Origin: Comamonas endophytica
GTDB taxonomy: Bacteria > Pseudomonadota > Gammaproteobacteria > Burkholderiales > Burkholderiaceae_C
Assembly: GCF_023634805.2 (NCBI RefSeq)
Contig: NZ_CP106882.1
Coordinates: forward strand, 124,001-188,000
DNA length: 64,000 nt
Direction: 5' to 3'
The translations under genes and the position numbers were made by a program. Below, one piece after another: positions 8,070 to 16,289 of this stretch (positions are counted from its first letter, which is position 1; each line of letters opens with the position of its first letter). The notes under the pieces are model-generated. The model did no database searches. It was not told where the DNA came from and saw nothing but the letters and a program-made list of their open reading frames with translations.

Positions 8070-8689
8070 GCAGCAATACCGCGCGCAAGGGACGTTTGAA
8101 TGGCGCGTCCGGGACGCGCCTGGACTGGGTCAAGACCCTGTTGCATAAAGGCCGCCGGCCCTTGAAGCGGGAACATCTGCATTACCGTCCGCAACCCATG
8201 GGCAGCCAGGCGCTGCATTGCGTGCTGCTCGACATGTCGGCCTCGATGCTGCGCGGCGAAAAACTGGCGCTGGCCAAGGGCTGCCTGCTGGCCCTGACGG
8301 AAAGCTTCTACCGCCGGCGCGAACACCTGGCGGTGATCGGTTTTTCCGGCACCAGCGCGCAACTGCTGCAGGCGCCGGGCAAGGTGGCGGCCTTCAATGC
8401 GGATTGGATCCAGCCGCTGCGCGGCGGCGGCGCCACGCCTGTGGAATCGGCCATGGCGCTGGCCCATCAGCTGCTGCGCCGCGCGCGCGCCGCCTCTTCG
8501 GGCCGGGCGCTTTCGCTCTGGCTGCTCACCGACGGGCGCTTTGCCGCCCTGCCCGCGCGCCCGCTTCTCGCCGACAGCTGCCATATCGTCGACTTCGAGA
8601 ACGAGGCCGTGGCGCTGCAGCGCTGCCAAAGGCTGGCGCTGGACTGGGAGGCGCAGTGGATATCGGCGGCGCAGCTCAGTCGGGCTTGA
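8024..8689 (+). CDS. VWA (integrin I-type) domain half of the chelatase medium subunit ChlD, reached by -1 frameshift
   Basis: The -1 frame is open from the slippery site and encodes 221 residues. It contains a complete MIDAS metal site: DMSAS near fusion residue 411, a GGGATP threonine segment, and LLTDGR. This is the VWA domain of ChlD/BchD medium subunits, which links the ATPase ring to the large subunit. An independent start exists only as TTG at 8096 without a convincing ribosome-binding site, and the sequence between 8030 and 8096 (GQAKAGRGSNTARKGR) resembles the conserved pre-VWA segment, so expression as a fusion is more likely. The last 14 bases overlap the convergent Bug gene. Confidence 0.82.
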   Translation, partial: SLTRPALAGQAKAGRGSNTARKGRLNGASGTRLDWVKTLLHKGRRPLKREHLHYRPQPMGSQALHCVLLDMSASMLRGEKLALAKGCLLALTESFYRRREHLAVIGFSGTSAQLLQAPGKVAAFNADWIQPLRGGGATPVESAMALAHQLLRRARAASSGRALSLWLLTDGRFAALPARPLLADSCHIVDFENEAVALQRCQRLALDWEAQWISAAQLSRA

Positions 8690-9677
8690 TCTTCGCGCGC
8701 GCGATCACCTTCTTCCAGCGCTCCTGCTCCACCGCGATGAACTTCTCGAACTGCGCGGGGGTATCGCCAATGACCTCGGCCGCGTCGCCATGCAGGCGGC
8801 GCAGCGCATCGGGCGCCTTCACGGCCTTCATGGTCTCGGCCGACAGCTTGTCGATGTTCGCCTGGGGCATGTTGGCCGGCGCCAGCATGCCGTACCACTG
8901 CGTCATCTCGAAGCCCGGGAAGCCCTGCTCGGCCACCGTGGGCACATCCGGCAGCTGCGGCAGCCGCTGCGACGAGCCGGTGGCGATGCAGCGCACCTTG
9001 CCCGACTTGATGAAGGGCAGGATGGCCGCGGCGCCGATCGCCGAGGCATCGACGCGGCCCGACAGCAGGTCGGTCAGCAGCGGGCCCGTGCCGCGGTAGG
9101 GCACATGCAGCATGAACACATCGGCCGTCATCTTGAGGTACTCGAAGGCCAGCTGCCCCGCGCTGCCGTTGCCGGCCGAGCCATAGCTCAGGCGCCCGGG
9201 CTTGCTCTTGGCATAGGCGATGAACTCGCGCAGATTCTTCGCCGGCACGTCGGGATGCACCACATACAGGCTGGGCACCTTGGCCAGCAGGCTGACGGGC
9301 TTGAAATCCTTGGGCGACCAGGGCAGCTTGTCGAAGATATAGGGATTGACGGCCAGCGTGCCGATATGGCCAAGGATCAGGGTGTGCTGGTCGTCGGCGC
9401 GCGCCACTTCGGACATCGCGATATTGCCGGCCGCGCCCGGCTTGTTGTCGACGAACACGCTTTGCCCCAGCGTCTTGGACAGCTCTGCCGCGGTGGAACG
9501 CGCGACGATCTCCGAGCTGCCGCCCGGCGCGAAGGGCACGACGAAGCGCACCGACTTCGATGGCCAGGGCGCCTGGGCGCGCGCCAGGCCGGGCAGCAGG
9601 CCCGTCAGCGCCAGCGCGCCGCCGGCCGCAAGCAGTTGGCGGCGCGTGGGGGCCGCAGAGAATTCCTGGCTGTGCAT
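8676..9677 (-). CDS. Bug-family tripartite tricarboxylate transporter substrate-binding receptor, Tat-type signal
   Basis: This 333-residue protein has a twin-arginine leader (TRRQLLAAGGALALTGLLPGLARA, RR at 12-13) and the Bug/TctC fold. Characteristic pieces are the N-terminal PSKSVRFVVPFAPGGSSEIVAR, DNKPGAAGN, HVPYRGTGPLLTDLLSGRVD and LSAETMKAV segments. Bug proteins are periplasmic solute receptors, usually for carboxylates or related small acids. A CGGAGA ribosome-binding site precedes the ATG. No tctA/tctB membrane genes are adjacent, which is common for this expanded family in Comamonadaceae and Bordetella. Its 3' end overlaps the convergent chelatase VWA frame by 14 bases. Ligand unknown. 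Confidence 0.9.
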   Translation of the reverse strand: MHSQEFSAAPTRRQLLAAGGALALTGLLPGLARAQAPWPSKSVRFVVPFAPGGSSEIVARSTAAELSKTLGQSVFVDNKPGAAGNIAMSEVARADDQHTLILGHIGTLAVNPYIFDKLPWSPKDFKPVSLLAKVPSLYVVHPDVPAKNLREFIAYAKSKPGRLSYGSAGNGSAGQLAFEYLKMTADVFMLHVPYRGTGPLLTDLLSGRVDASAIGAAAILPFIKSGKVRCIATGSSQRLPQLPDVPTVAEQGFPGFEMTQWYGMLAPANMPQANIDKLSAETMKAVKAPDALRRLHGDAAEVIGDTPAQFEKFIAVEQERWKKVIARAKIKPD

Positions 9678-9815
9678 GTCTGTCTCCGAAATACTTTTGA
9701 GGAGCCGATGCTGCCCGCAAGCACCTTTCAGGAGGCTTTCAAGCGCGCGGTGTTTACCCTAGCTGCGCGCCTTGCGGCGGCGCGAGGACGCGCGGCCTGT
9801 ATATGCTCGGCATCC

Positions 9816-10799
9816 ATGCCCTACCCCATTGCTCTCGCCCTCATTGCGTCTGCCGCCTTCGCCACGGGCGCTGCAGCCGCCGGCCCCCTGGACCAGACCG
9901 AATGCATCGCCCCGGCCAAGCCTGGCGGTGGTTTCGATCTGAGCTGCAAGCTGGTGCAGCGCGGGCTGCTGGACGGCCGCTTCATCACCACACCGATGCA
10001 CCTGCGCTATCTGCCCGGCGGCATCGGCGCCGTGGCCTACAGCAGCGTGATATCCCAGAGCCCGCCGCAGCCCAACGCTATCGTGGCTTTCTCCGGCGGC
10101 TCGCTGCTGAACCTGGCGCAGCGCAAGTTCGGGCGCCACACCGAGCACGATGTGCGCTGGCTGGCGGCCATCGGCACGGACTATGGGGCGGTGGTGGTGG
10201 CGCAGGATTCGCCCTACCAGACGCTGGCCGATGTGATGCGCGCCATGAAGGCCGACCCCTCGAAGGTGGCACTGGGCGCGGGCGGCACGATTGGCAGCCA
10301 GGACTGGATGAAGGCCGCGCTGCTCGCACGCGCGGCCGGCGCCAGCCCCAAGCGCATGCGCTTCGTGGCTTTCGAAGGCGGCGGCGAGGCGATCCGCGCG
10401 CTCGAGGGCGGGCATATCCAGGTGTTCAGCGGCGATGCGGCAGAAACGCTGCAGCAGATCCAGGCCGGCGCGCGGCTGCGCATCCTGGCCGTCATGTCCG
10501 ACCAGCGGCTGCCCGGCGCGCTGTCGCAGGTGCCCACGGCGCGCGAGGCCGGGGCGGCGATTTCCTGGCCCATCGTGCGCGGCTTCTACCTGGGTCCTGG
10601 GGTATCGGACGCCGACTACGCCCTCTGGAGCGACGCCTTTTCCAGGATGCTGGCCTCGCCGGGCTTCCAGCAGCTGCGCGCCGAGCGCGGGCTGTTTCCC
10701 ATGGCATTGGTCGGCAAGGAGCTCGACCGTTACGTCCATGCGCAGATCGCGCAGTACCGCGAACTGGTCAGGGAGTTCGGTCTGCAGACGGTGCCGTAG
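9816..10799 (+). CDS. TctC-like periplasmic tricarboxylate-binding protein
   Basis: The predicted protein is 327 residues from ATG 9816, with a signal peptide ending GAAAAG. It carries the TctC-type opening in which ECIAPAKPGGGFD replaces the usual Bug VPFAPGG segment, followed by LRYLPGGIGA and ALGAGGTIGSQDW. TctC binds citrate or other tricarboxylates for the TctABC transporter. The frame is open far upstream, but only this start places a signal peptide at the N-terminus; its ribosome-binding site is weak. It converges on and overlaps (32 bases) a TctE/TctD-like two-component system, the classic regulatory partners of TctC. No tctA or tctB lies nearby, so the transporter membrane parts must be encoded elsewhere. 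Confidence 0.82.
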   Translation: MPYPIALALIASAAFATGAAAAGPLDQTECIAPAKPGGGFDLSCKLVQRGLLDGRFITTPMHLRYLPGGIGAVAYSSVISQSPPQPNAIVAFSGGSLLNLAQRKFGRHTEHDVRWLAAIGTDYGAVVVAQDSPYQTLADVMRAMKADPSKVALGAGGTIGSQDWMKAALLARAAGASPKRMRFVAFEGGGEAIRALEGGHIQVFSGDAAETLQQIQAGARLRILAVMSDQRLPGALSQVPTAREAGAAISWPIVRGFYLGPGVSDADYALWSDAFSRMLASPGFQQLRAERGLFPMALVGKELDRYVHAQIAQYRELVREFGLQTVP

Positions 10800-12201
10800 G
10801 CAAGGCGCCGGCGCGCGGCAAGCCGATCCGTGCCCACAACCCGCCCTCCTGCGGTGCCCGCAGCAGCTCGAGCCGCCCCTGGTGGCGCCTGGCGATGGAC
10901 GCCACGATGGCCAGTCCCAGCCCCGAGCCTGCGCCCTGCGCATTGCTGGCGCGGAAAAAGCGCTGCATGGCGCGCGGCAGCTCCGCGGGCGGAATGCCCG
11001 GCCCGCTGTCGCGCACGCCCAGGCTTGCGGCGCGTGCATCCACCGCGACTTCGACCGTGATCCTTCCTCCCGCGGGCGTGTAGCGCAGGGCGTTGTCGAT
11101 CAGATTGGCCAGAGCCTCCTCCAGCAACTCGCGCTGCACCTGCACCCACGTGGATTGCTCCGGCGTCTCGAGCCCCAGGTCGATGTCCTTCGCCCGCGCC
11201 TGCGGCCACCGGCTTCGCGTCACCTCGCTGGCGAGTTCGGCCAGATCGACGGCTTCGGTATCGAGATCGCAGCTGTCGGCGCGCGCCAGCGCCAGCATCT
11301 GGTTGGTCTGGCGGATGGCGTGGCGCAGCTGCTCGCGCAGGGCCGCCAGCGCTGCCTGCACGCTGGGCAGGTCGCTGGCGCGCTGCGCGAACGACAGCTG
11401 GGTCTGCAGCGTGCTCAGCGGGGTGCGCAGCTGGTGCGAGGCGTCATCGACGAAGCGGCGCTGCGCGTCCAGCAGCTCGCGGTTGCGCAGGATGTGCTGG
11501 TTCATGGCCTCGACCAGCGGCAGCACGTCGCGCGGCACGCGGCTGGTGTCCATGGGCGAGAGGTCGTCGGGCGCGCGCTGCGCCACCTCCTGGCGCAGCT
11601 GGCGCAGCGGCCGCAGCGCCCAGGCCACCGCCGCGGCCACGGCGGCCGCGGCCAGCGCCGCCAGCAAGGCGTCGCGGGCGATGGCGCCGATCAGGAAACG
11701 CCGGCCGAACTGGTCGCGCGAGGCGAAAGGCTCGGCCACCTGGATGACCAGCAGCGTATCGCTGCTGCCGCCAATGGGGTGCGCCAGCGCGCGCTGGTAG
11801 GTGGCGATGCGCACCTGCGCGCCCGCGTACTCCACCGTATCGAAATGCGGCTGGCGCTCGCCCAGCGGCTGCGCGGGCATCGGCAGGTCGGGGCTGCCGA
11901 TCTCCACCAGGCCGTCGAGCGTCGCCACGCGGTAATGCACCGGCCCATTGGCCGTGAGCTCGAAGAACTCGAACAGCACGTAGGGCAGCTCCACGGCCAG
12001 CCCCCCGCTTTCGGTCGAGACATTGGCATCGATGGCCTTGACGGCACCCAGCAGCGAGCGGTCGAATGCCGCGTTCACGGCCGAGCGTGCCGTCTGCCAG
12101 GTGAGCCAGACCTGCAGCAGGCTGCCCACCATGACGCCGGCCAGCAGCAGCACGATCAGCATGCGCCGCAGGCTGACGCGGTGCAGGGCATCGAGATTCA
12201 C
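10768..12201 (-). CDS. tctE: TctE-like sensor histidine kinase
   Basis: This 477-residue membrane kinase starts at a GTG that overlaps the regulator's stop (GTGA). Its order is: TM1 (about residues 12-33), a periplasmic TctE N-terminal sensor domain, TM2 (about 165-190), a linker/HAMP region (WALRPLRQLRQEV), a HisKA box with phospho-acceptor in FVDDASHQLRTPLS (about 255-268), and the ATPase N-box NLIDNALRYTP and G-box GAGSGLGLAI. It should sense a tricarboxylate or citrate-like signal and phosphorylate the adjacent TctD-like regulator. The gene partner and the convergent TctC-like receptor support the assignment; the ligand is inferred. Confidence 0.86.
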   Translation of the reverse strand: MNLDALHRVSLRRMLIVLLLAGVMVGSLLQVWLTWQTARSAVNAAFDRSLLGAVKAIDANVSTESGGLAVELPYVLFEFFELTANGPVHYRVATLDGLVEIGSPDLPMPAQPLGERQPHFDTVEYAGAQVRIATYQRALAHPIGGSSDTLLVIQVAEPFASRDQFGRRFLIGAIARDALLAALAAAAVAAAVAWALRPLRQLRQEVAQRAPDDLSPMDTSRVPRDVLPLVEAMNQHILRNRELLDAQRRFVDDASHQLRTPLSTLQTQLSFAQRASDLPSVQAALAALREQLRHAIRQTNQMLALARADSCDLDTEAVDLAELASEVTRSRWPQARAKDIDLGLETPEQSTWVQVQRELLEEALANLIDNALRYTPAGGRITVEVAVDARAASLGVRDSGPGIPPAELPRAMQRFFRASNAQGAGSGLGLAIVASIARRHQGRLELLRAPQEGGLWARIGLPRAGALPTAPSADRTP

Positions 12202-12866
12202 GGCGCGGCTTCCAGCACATAACCCAGGCCGCGCAGGGTGGCGATCTGCGTGCCGGTGGGCAGCAGCCGCTTGCGCAGCCGGTGGATCAGCACCTCCACC
12301 GCTTCGGGCGACACCTCGCTGTCGCCCACGAACACGCGCTCGAGCAGCTCGCGCCGGCCCAGCGGCTGCCCGCGCGCCTGGATCAGCGTGGCCAGCAGCG
12401 CATGCTCGCGCGGCGTGAGCATGAAGGCCTCCAGCCCGCATTCGAAGCGCCGCGTCTGCGTGTCGTACACCAGTTGGCCGCAGGAAAAGCGCGTGGCCTC
12501 GCGGCCCCGGGCCCGGCGGATCAGCGCCTGCAGTCGGGCCTCGAGCTCCTCCACCTCGAAGGGCTTGGCCAGGAAGTCGTCGGCCCCGGCGCGCAGTGTC
12601 GCCACGCGCTGCGCCAGCGTGTCGCGCGCGGTGAGGATCAGTATCGGCACCGGGTCCTCGTCCTCGCGCAGGCTCAGCAGTACCTCCTCGCCCGCTAGTC
12701 CGGGCAGGCCCAGATCGAGGATCAGCGCGTCATAGCGCGTGGCCCGCAGCGCGCGGCGCACCAGCCGGCCGTCGGCCACCCAGTCCACCTGGAATCCGCT
12801 TTGCGCCAGGGTGCGCACCAGCCAGTCGGCCAGCGCCGATTCGTCTTCCGCCAACAGGAGTCGCAT
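12198..12866 (-). CDS. tctD: TctD-like OmpR/PhoB-family response regulator
   Basis: This 222-residue protein has a receiver domain with acidic pocket E7/D8, phospho-acceptor D51 (ALILDLGLPG) and conserved K101 (DFLAKPF). A winged-helix DNA-binding domain follows (RRELLERVF ... VEVLIHRLRKRL ... LRGLGYVLE). I chose the ATG at 12866 because the receiver begins right there (MRLLLAEDES); the frame is open upstream but that sequence is not protein-like. It should activate tricarboxylate uptake genes when phosphorylated by the downstream kinase, whose GTG overlaps its stop codon. Confidence 0.88.
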   Translation of the reverse strand: MRLLLAEDESALADWLVRTLAQSGFQVDWVADGRLVRRALRATRYDALILDLGLPGLAGEEVLLSLREDEDPVPILILTARDTLAQRVATLRAGADDFLAKPFEVEELEARLQALIRRARGREATRFSCGQLVYDTQTRRFECGLEAFMLTPREHALLATLIQARGQPLGRRELLERVFVGDSEVSPEAVEVLIHRLRKRLLPTGTQIATLRGLGYVLEAAP

Positions 12867-13057
12867 GCCGTATTCCGCAAAAGGTCCAGAACAGGGGCGC
12901 CATTGTGCCGGACACCGCGTCGTCGGGGTCCGGCATGGAGCTAGGGCTAACCATTGCGCAATGGCCGCGTCTCCGACAGCCCGTTGAAAGCTGCGTCCCC
13001 CTATCTTTGTGCTCAAGGACCCGGCCAATTCCTCGCCGGCAAACAAGGAGACAGCCC

Positions 13058-14176
13058 ATGAAAATTCCCTGCCCCTACGGCCTGAGCGCCCTCGCGGCCG
13101 CATGCCTGGTGATCGCCTGCGGCGGCAGCGCTGACGACCCGGCTGCGCCGCCGGCCGTGCAGCCACCGCCCCCCGTGGCCGAGCCCACGCCACCACCCGT
13201 GGACAACGCACCCACGAATGTGCGCATGACCTGGTTTGGCGTCACCAACTGGCATTACCAGGTGGGCGAACTGGGCATCCTGCTGGACGGCGCCGTGGGC
13301 TATCCCGCGCGCGACCCGAACCCGGCCATGGTCGCCAAGGTGCATGACGCGCTCAAGCTCAAGGGCGATATCGATGTGGTCCTGCTCGGACACCTGCATG
13401 GCGACCACTCGGTCGACACCCCCGAATGGGCCAAGCAGACCGGCGCGCAGTATTACGGCTCGAAGAGCGCATGTGCCGAGGCCGTGGCCTACGGCATCGC
13501 GGCGAACAAGTGCACCGCCCTCTATGGCGGCGAGAAGGTGCAGCTGAACGACCATGTCACCATGCGCGTCGTGCGCTGGGTGCACAGCATCGGCTGCGGC
13601 CTGCTGCAAAACGGCGGCGGCATAGAGACCTTTGGCTACCTGTTCACGGCGCAGACCAAGGAAAAGACCCTGACCTGGTATGTGACGGACTCGGGCGCGG
13701 GCGGCAAGGACCTGACGACCGACCAGATCGACACCGATGGCGTGAACCGCGGCGCACCGCTGACCAATCTGTCGCGCGCCGTGCGCGACGCGGGCATCGA
13801 CGGCTTCGAGGTCTGGCAGGGCGGCCCCGAGTCGCGCGTCGTGAACCAGGCACGCGTCGTGGTACCCGCGTTCGGCGTCAAGTACTTCATGCCCCACCAC
13901 TTCGGCGCGCGCGGCGGCTTCAGCATCACCAACGGCCTGCACTATCCGTATGTGGAAGACGAGATGCCGGAACTCAAGAAGTTCCTGGCCACCGCCCAGG
14001 TTCCGCAGCTCTACTCGAAGAACTACTTCGATGCGTTCGTCTACGACGCCAAGGGCCTGCGCCCCGATACCAACGCCGAAGTGAAGCTGGCCATGGGACT
14101 GCCGGCCTCGGGCGTCGGCCTGGGCGTGCAGGGCACCAACCCGCGTGCCGGCGACATGGAATGCCCGGGCGATTGA
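13058..14176 (+). CDS. MBL-fold metallo-hydrolase lipoprotein
   Basis: This 372-residue protein starts after an AAGGAG site. It has a lipoprotein signal with lipobox VIAC (Cys21), a proline-rich spacer (PPAVQPPPPVAEPTPPP), and then a metallo-beta-lactamase fold. The metal-binding HLHGDH motif is at about residues 112-117, with further family-like segments WVHSIGCG, YVTDSGAGG and MPHHFGARGG. It is therefore probably an outer-membrane- or periplasm-anchored hydrolase with a dinuclear metal centre; the substrate is unknown. The gene is divergent from tctD with about 190 bases between them. Not similar enough to a lactonase or beta-lactamase to name. Confidence 0.82.
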   Translation: MKIPCPYGLSALAAACLVIACGGSADDPAAPPAVQPPPPVAEPTPPPVDNAPTNVRMTWFGVTNWHYQVGELGILLDGAVGYPARDPNPAMVAKVHDALKLKGDIDVVLLGHLHGDHSVDTPEWAKQTGAQYYGSKSACAEAVAYGIAANKCTALYGGEKVQLNDHVTMRVVRWVHSIGCGLLQNGGGIETFGYLFTAQTKEKTLTWYVTDSGAGGKDLTTDQIDTDGVNRGAPLTNLSRAVRDAGIDGFEVWQGGPESRVVNQARVVVPAFGVKYFMPHHFGARGGFSITNGLHYPYVEDEMPELKKFLATAQVPQLYSKNYFDAFVYDAKGLRPDTNAEVKLAMGLPASGVGLGVQGTNPRAGDMECPGD

Positions 14177-14200
14177 ACCCGGCAGGCCGCCGGCTCCGGC

Positions 14201-15157
14201 TCAGCCCTTCTTGTCCAGGCCGGCCGCCAGGCGCTTGTAGAGCTGCATTTCCTGGTCGATCAATTGCTTGAACGAAGCGGGCGTGCTGTCCTTCACCGGC
14301 TGCATGCCTGCTGCGTCCAGGGCCTTGGCAAACTCGCTCGTGCCCACCAGTCTGGCCATCGAGGCATCGACCTTCTGGAGCACTTCGGGCGGCGTGCCCT
14401 TGGGATAGAGCAGGCCTACCCAGGAGTCGAAGCGGAAATCGGGCATCCCCACCTCGGTGAAGGTCTGCACCTGGGGCAGGTCCCTGTGGCGCGCGGGCGC
14501 GGCAATCGCCAGCGCCTTGAGCTTGCCCGACTGCAGGTAGGGCATGACCGAGCCCAGCGAGGCAAAGGACAGGTCCACATGGCCCGCAACCAGATCGATC
14601 ATTGCCGGCGCCGCGCCCTTGTAGGGAATCGAGGAGATATCGGTGCCGGTGCTGGTCTTGAACAGCTGGATCGCAAGCACCGGAGATGCGCCCTGCGCCG
14701 AGGCATCGTACTTGCCCGGGTTCTTCTTCAGCTCCTGCAGGAACTGAGCAAAGTTCTCGGCAGGAAAATCCTTGCGCACCACCAAGATGGTGGGCGAGGT
14801 GGCAAACACCCGCACCGGCTCGAAGTCCTGCTGCGAGTCGACCTTCAATCCCTCGGTCATGAACGGGTTGATGGTCAGGTTCATGCCGGTGACCATGCCG
14901 GTATAGCCGTCGGCGCGGCTCCTGGCCACCTCGTTGGTCGCCAGGTTGCCGCCCGCGCCGGCCTTGTTGTCGATCACGAAGGGCTGCTTGAGGTTCTCGC
15001 CCAGGTGCTTGGCCAGCAGGCGCGCGGCAATATCGGTGGGCCCGCCGGCGGAAAATCCGACCACCAGCTTGACGGGGCGTTCCGGATACTGCGCCAGCGC
15101 GGCCGAAGGAGCGGCCATGGCCAGGGCTGCGCCCCAGAAAAGAATTTTCTTGAACAT
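14201..15157 (-). CDS. Bug-family tripartite tricarboxylate transporter receptor
   Basis: A 318-residue protein. The start at 15157 follows GGAGAAACCC, and the protein begins with a Sec signal (MFKKILFWGAALAMAAPSAALA). Bug hallmarks are YPERPVKLVVGFSAGGPTD, DNKAGAGGNLATNEVA, IPYKGAAPAMIDLVAGHVDLSF and a C-terminal FKQLIDQEMQLYKRL. It lies 16 bases downstream of an isochorismatase-like gene on the same strand, so the two probably form an operon. The receptor may then import the compound, likely an amide or carboxylate, that the hydrolase handles. Ligand unknown. Confidence 0.88.
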   Translation of the reverse strand: MFKKILFWGAALAMAAPSAALAQYPERPVKLVVGFSAGGPTDIAARLLAKHLGENLKQPFVIDNKAGAGGNLATNEVARSRADGYTGMVTGMNLTINPFMTEGLKVDSQQDFEPVRVFATSPTILVVRKDFPAENFAQFLQELKKNPGKYDASAQGASPVLAIQLFKTSTGTDISSIPYKGAAPAMIDLVAGHVDLSFASLGSVMPYLQSGKLKALAIAAPARHRDLPQVQTFTEVGMPDFRFDSWVGLLYPKGTPPEVLQKVDASMARLVGTSEFAKALDAAGMQPVKDSTPASFKQLIDQEMQLYKRLAAGLDKKG

Positions 15158-15173
15158 GGTGGGTTTCTCCTGA

Positions 15174-15827
15174 TCAACGGGCGTCATTCCAGATTTTCCG
15201 GATCTCTTCGGACCGGCAGACGGGATACCTGGCCTTGATGAAATTCATCGAGCCCTGGTGCAACTCCGGATTGGTGCTGCAGATCAGGTCCTCCACGGCG
15301 ACCACGTAATAATCGTGATAGGAAGCGCCGCGGATACTTGACTCCACGCAGCCTTCGGTGGAGGTACCGACGACCACCAGCGATCGGATCCCCTGCGTGT
15401 CCAGCACCGCATCCAGTTGGGTCTTGACGAAGGCATCGGAGCGGAATTTCTCGATCACCACGTCGTTGGGCGTGGGCTCGAGCCCCTGCGCCAGCTGCGC
15501 GCCCCAGCTGTTCTTCAGCGTGTATTCGGGGTTCTTGCCGTCCCGGCACTTGAGGCGCATCCACGAGGGGGAATCGCTGCGGCCATGGGGCAGGGTGATC
15601 TGCTGCAGGAAGACCACCATGATGTTCCTGTCCTGCGCGAACTTCACCAGATCGACGATGCCGGGCAGCGTGCCGTAGGTCTGCTGCATGCGCTTGCCGT
15701 TCTTGGAATACAGCCCATCCGGGTGGTAGAAATCATTTTGCACATCGACCACCAGCAATGCCGTGTGGCGCGGGTCGATGATTTCCGGTATCTGGTCCCA
15801 GAAAGTAATGCGGTTGACTGTTTTCAC
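15174..15827 (-). CDS. Isochorismatase-family cysteine hydrolase
   Basis: From GTG 15827 the protein has 217 residues, the usual family length; an ATG at 15899 would add 24 residues with no family similarity. The catalytic triad is visible: Asp in LLVVDVQNDF, Lys in VVIEKFRSDAF and Cys in TSTEGCVESS with the preceding cis-peptide-type segment. Family members hydrolyse amides (nicotinamide, N-carbamoyl compounds), ureas or isochorismate in the cytoplasm; siderophore genes are absent, so an amidohydrolase role is more plausible. It is co-directional with, and 16 bases ahead of, a Bug receptor. Substrate not determinable. Confidence 0.82.
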   Translation of the reverse strand: MKTVNRITFWDQIPEIIDPRHTALLVVDVQNDFYHPDGLYSKNGKRMQQTYGTLPGIVDLVKFAQDRNIMVVFLQQITLPHGRSDSPSWMRLKCRDGKNPEYTLKNSWGAQLAQGLEPTPNDVVIEKFRSDAFVKTQLDAVLDTQGIRSLVVVGTSTEGCVESSIRGASYHDYYVVAVEDLICSTNPELHQGSMNFIKARYPVCRSEEIRKIWNDAR

Positions 15828-16289
15828 AAAGAATCCCGTGGCGTGAAGAATTTCATTGAAATGCCACACAAGGATCGTGCCAATCGCGGATTTTCCCAAA
15901 CCAAGAAATCTTCACTGCGCAGTCAAATAAATTGATGTCTGGACGGCCGCGCTGGATTTTTGCGGGAAGAGCGGCTGGGCGCTGTCCCAGCCCATTGGCA
16001 AAGGATGGTGGAAGCAGAACCCGGGGCTCTTCTCCAGCGTGCGGATGGCCCTGCATGCCGGCAGGCCTCGCCCCCTTTTCCGCGCGGCATCCGCGCCCTC
16101 GCCGCCGCCCTGCCCGCCTGGGCCCTGGCCGTCAAAGTCCATGGTCTTATCTAGGTGTAGGTAGTGGCAACGACTCCAGCCTACAGATATCAAGGGATAA
16201 TTCCTATTGCAATTTTTGTAGCAATCATCCATAAGACCCCTCCCGTTCGCCCGGCGCCGGCGCCCGGGTGGTGCATGGAATAACCCCAT
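15828..16289. other. Intergenic region between isochorismatase-like gene and gcd
   Basis: No credible gene. The rightmost 150 bases are much richer in A/T than the surroundings and should carry the gcd promoter. A dyad ATTGC-N10-GCAAT lies around 16206-16225, and an 8-bp inverted pair GGTCTTAT (16143-16150) / ATAAGACC (16231-16238) flanks it. These could be regulator sites, but I cannot assign one. Confidence 0.4.

Noticed and set aside
8096..8689. VWA ORF as an independent gene starting at TTG 8096
   Set aside because: No ribosome-binding site, and the frame is open and family-like back to the slippery site, so a fused product is favoured. Independent initiation cannot be fully excluded.
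8676..9677. Bug gene as part of the cobalamin operon
   Set aside because: It is on the opposite strand and convergent with the VWA frame, so it is not co-transcribed with the chelatase genes.
16143..16238. GGTCTTAT / ATAAGACC as ends of a small mobile element
   Set aside because: Arms are only 8 bp with no target duplication or further copies visible.
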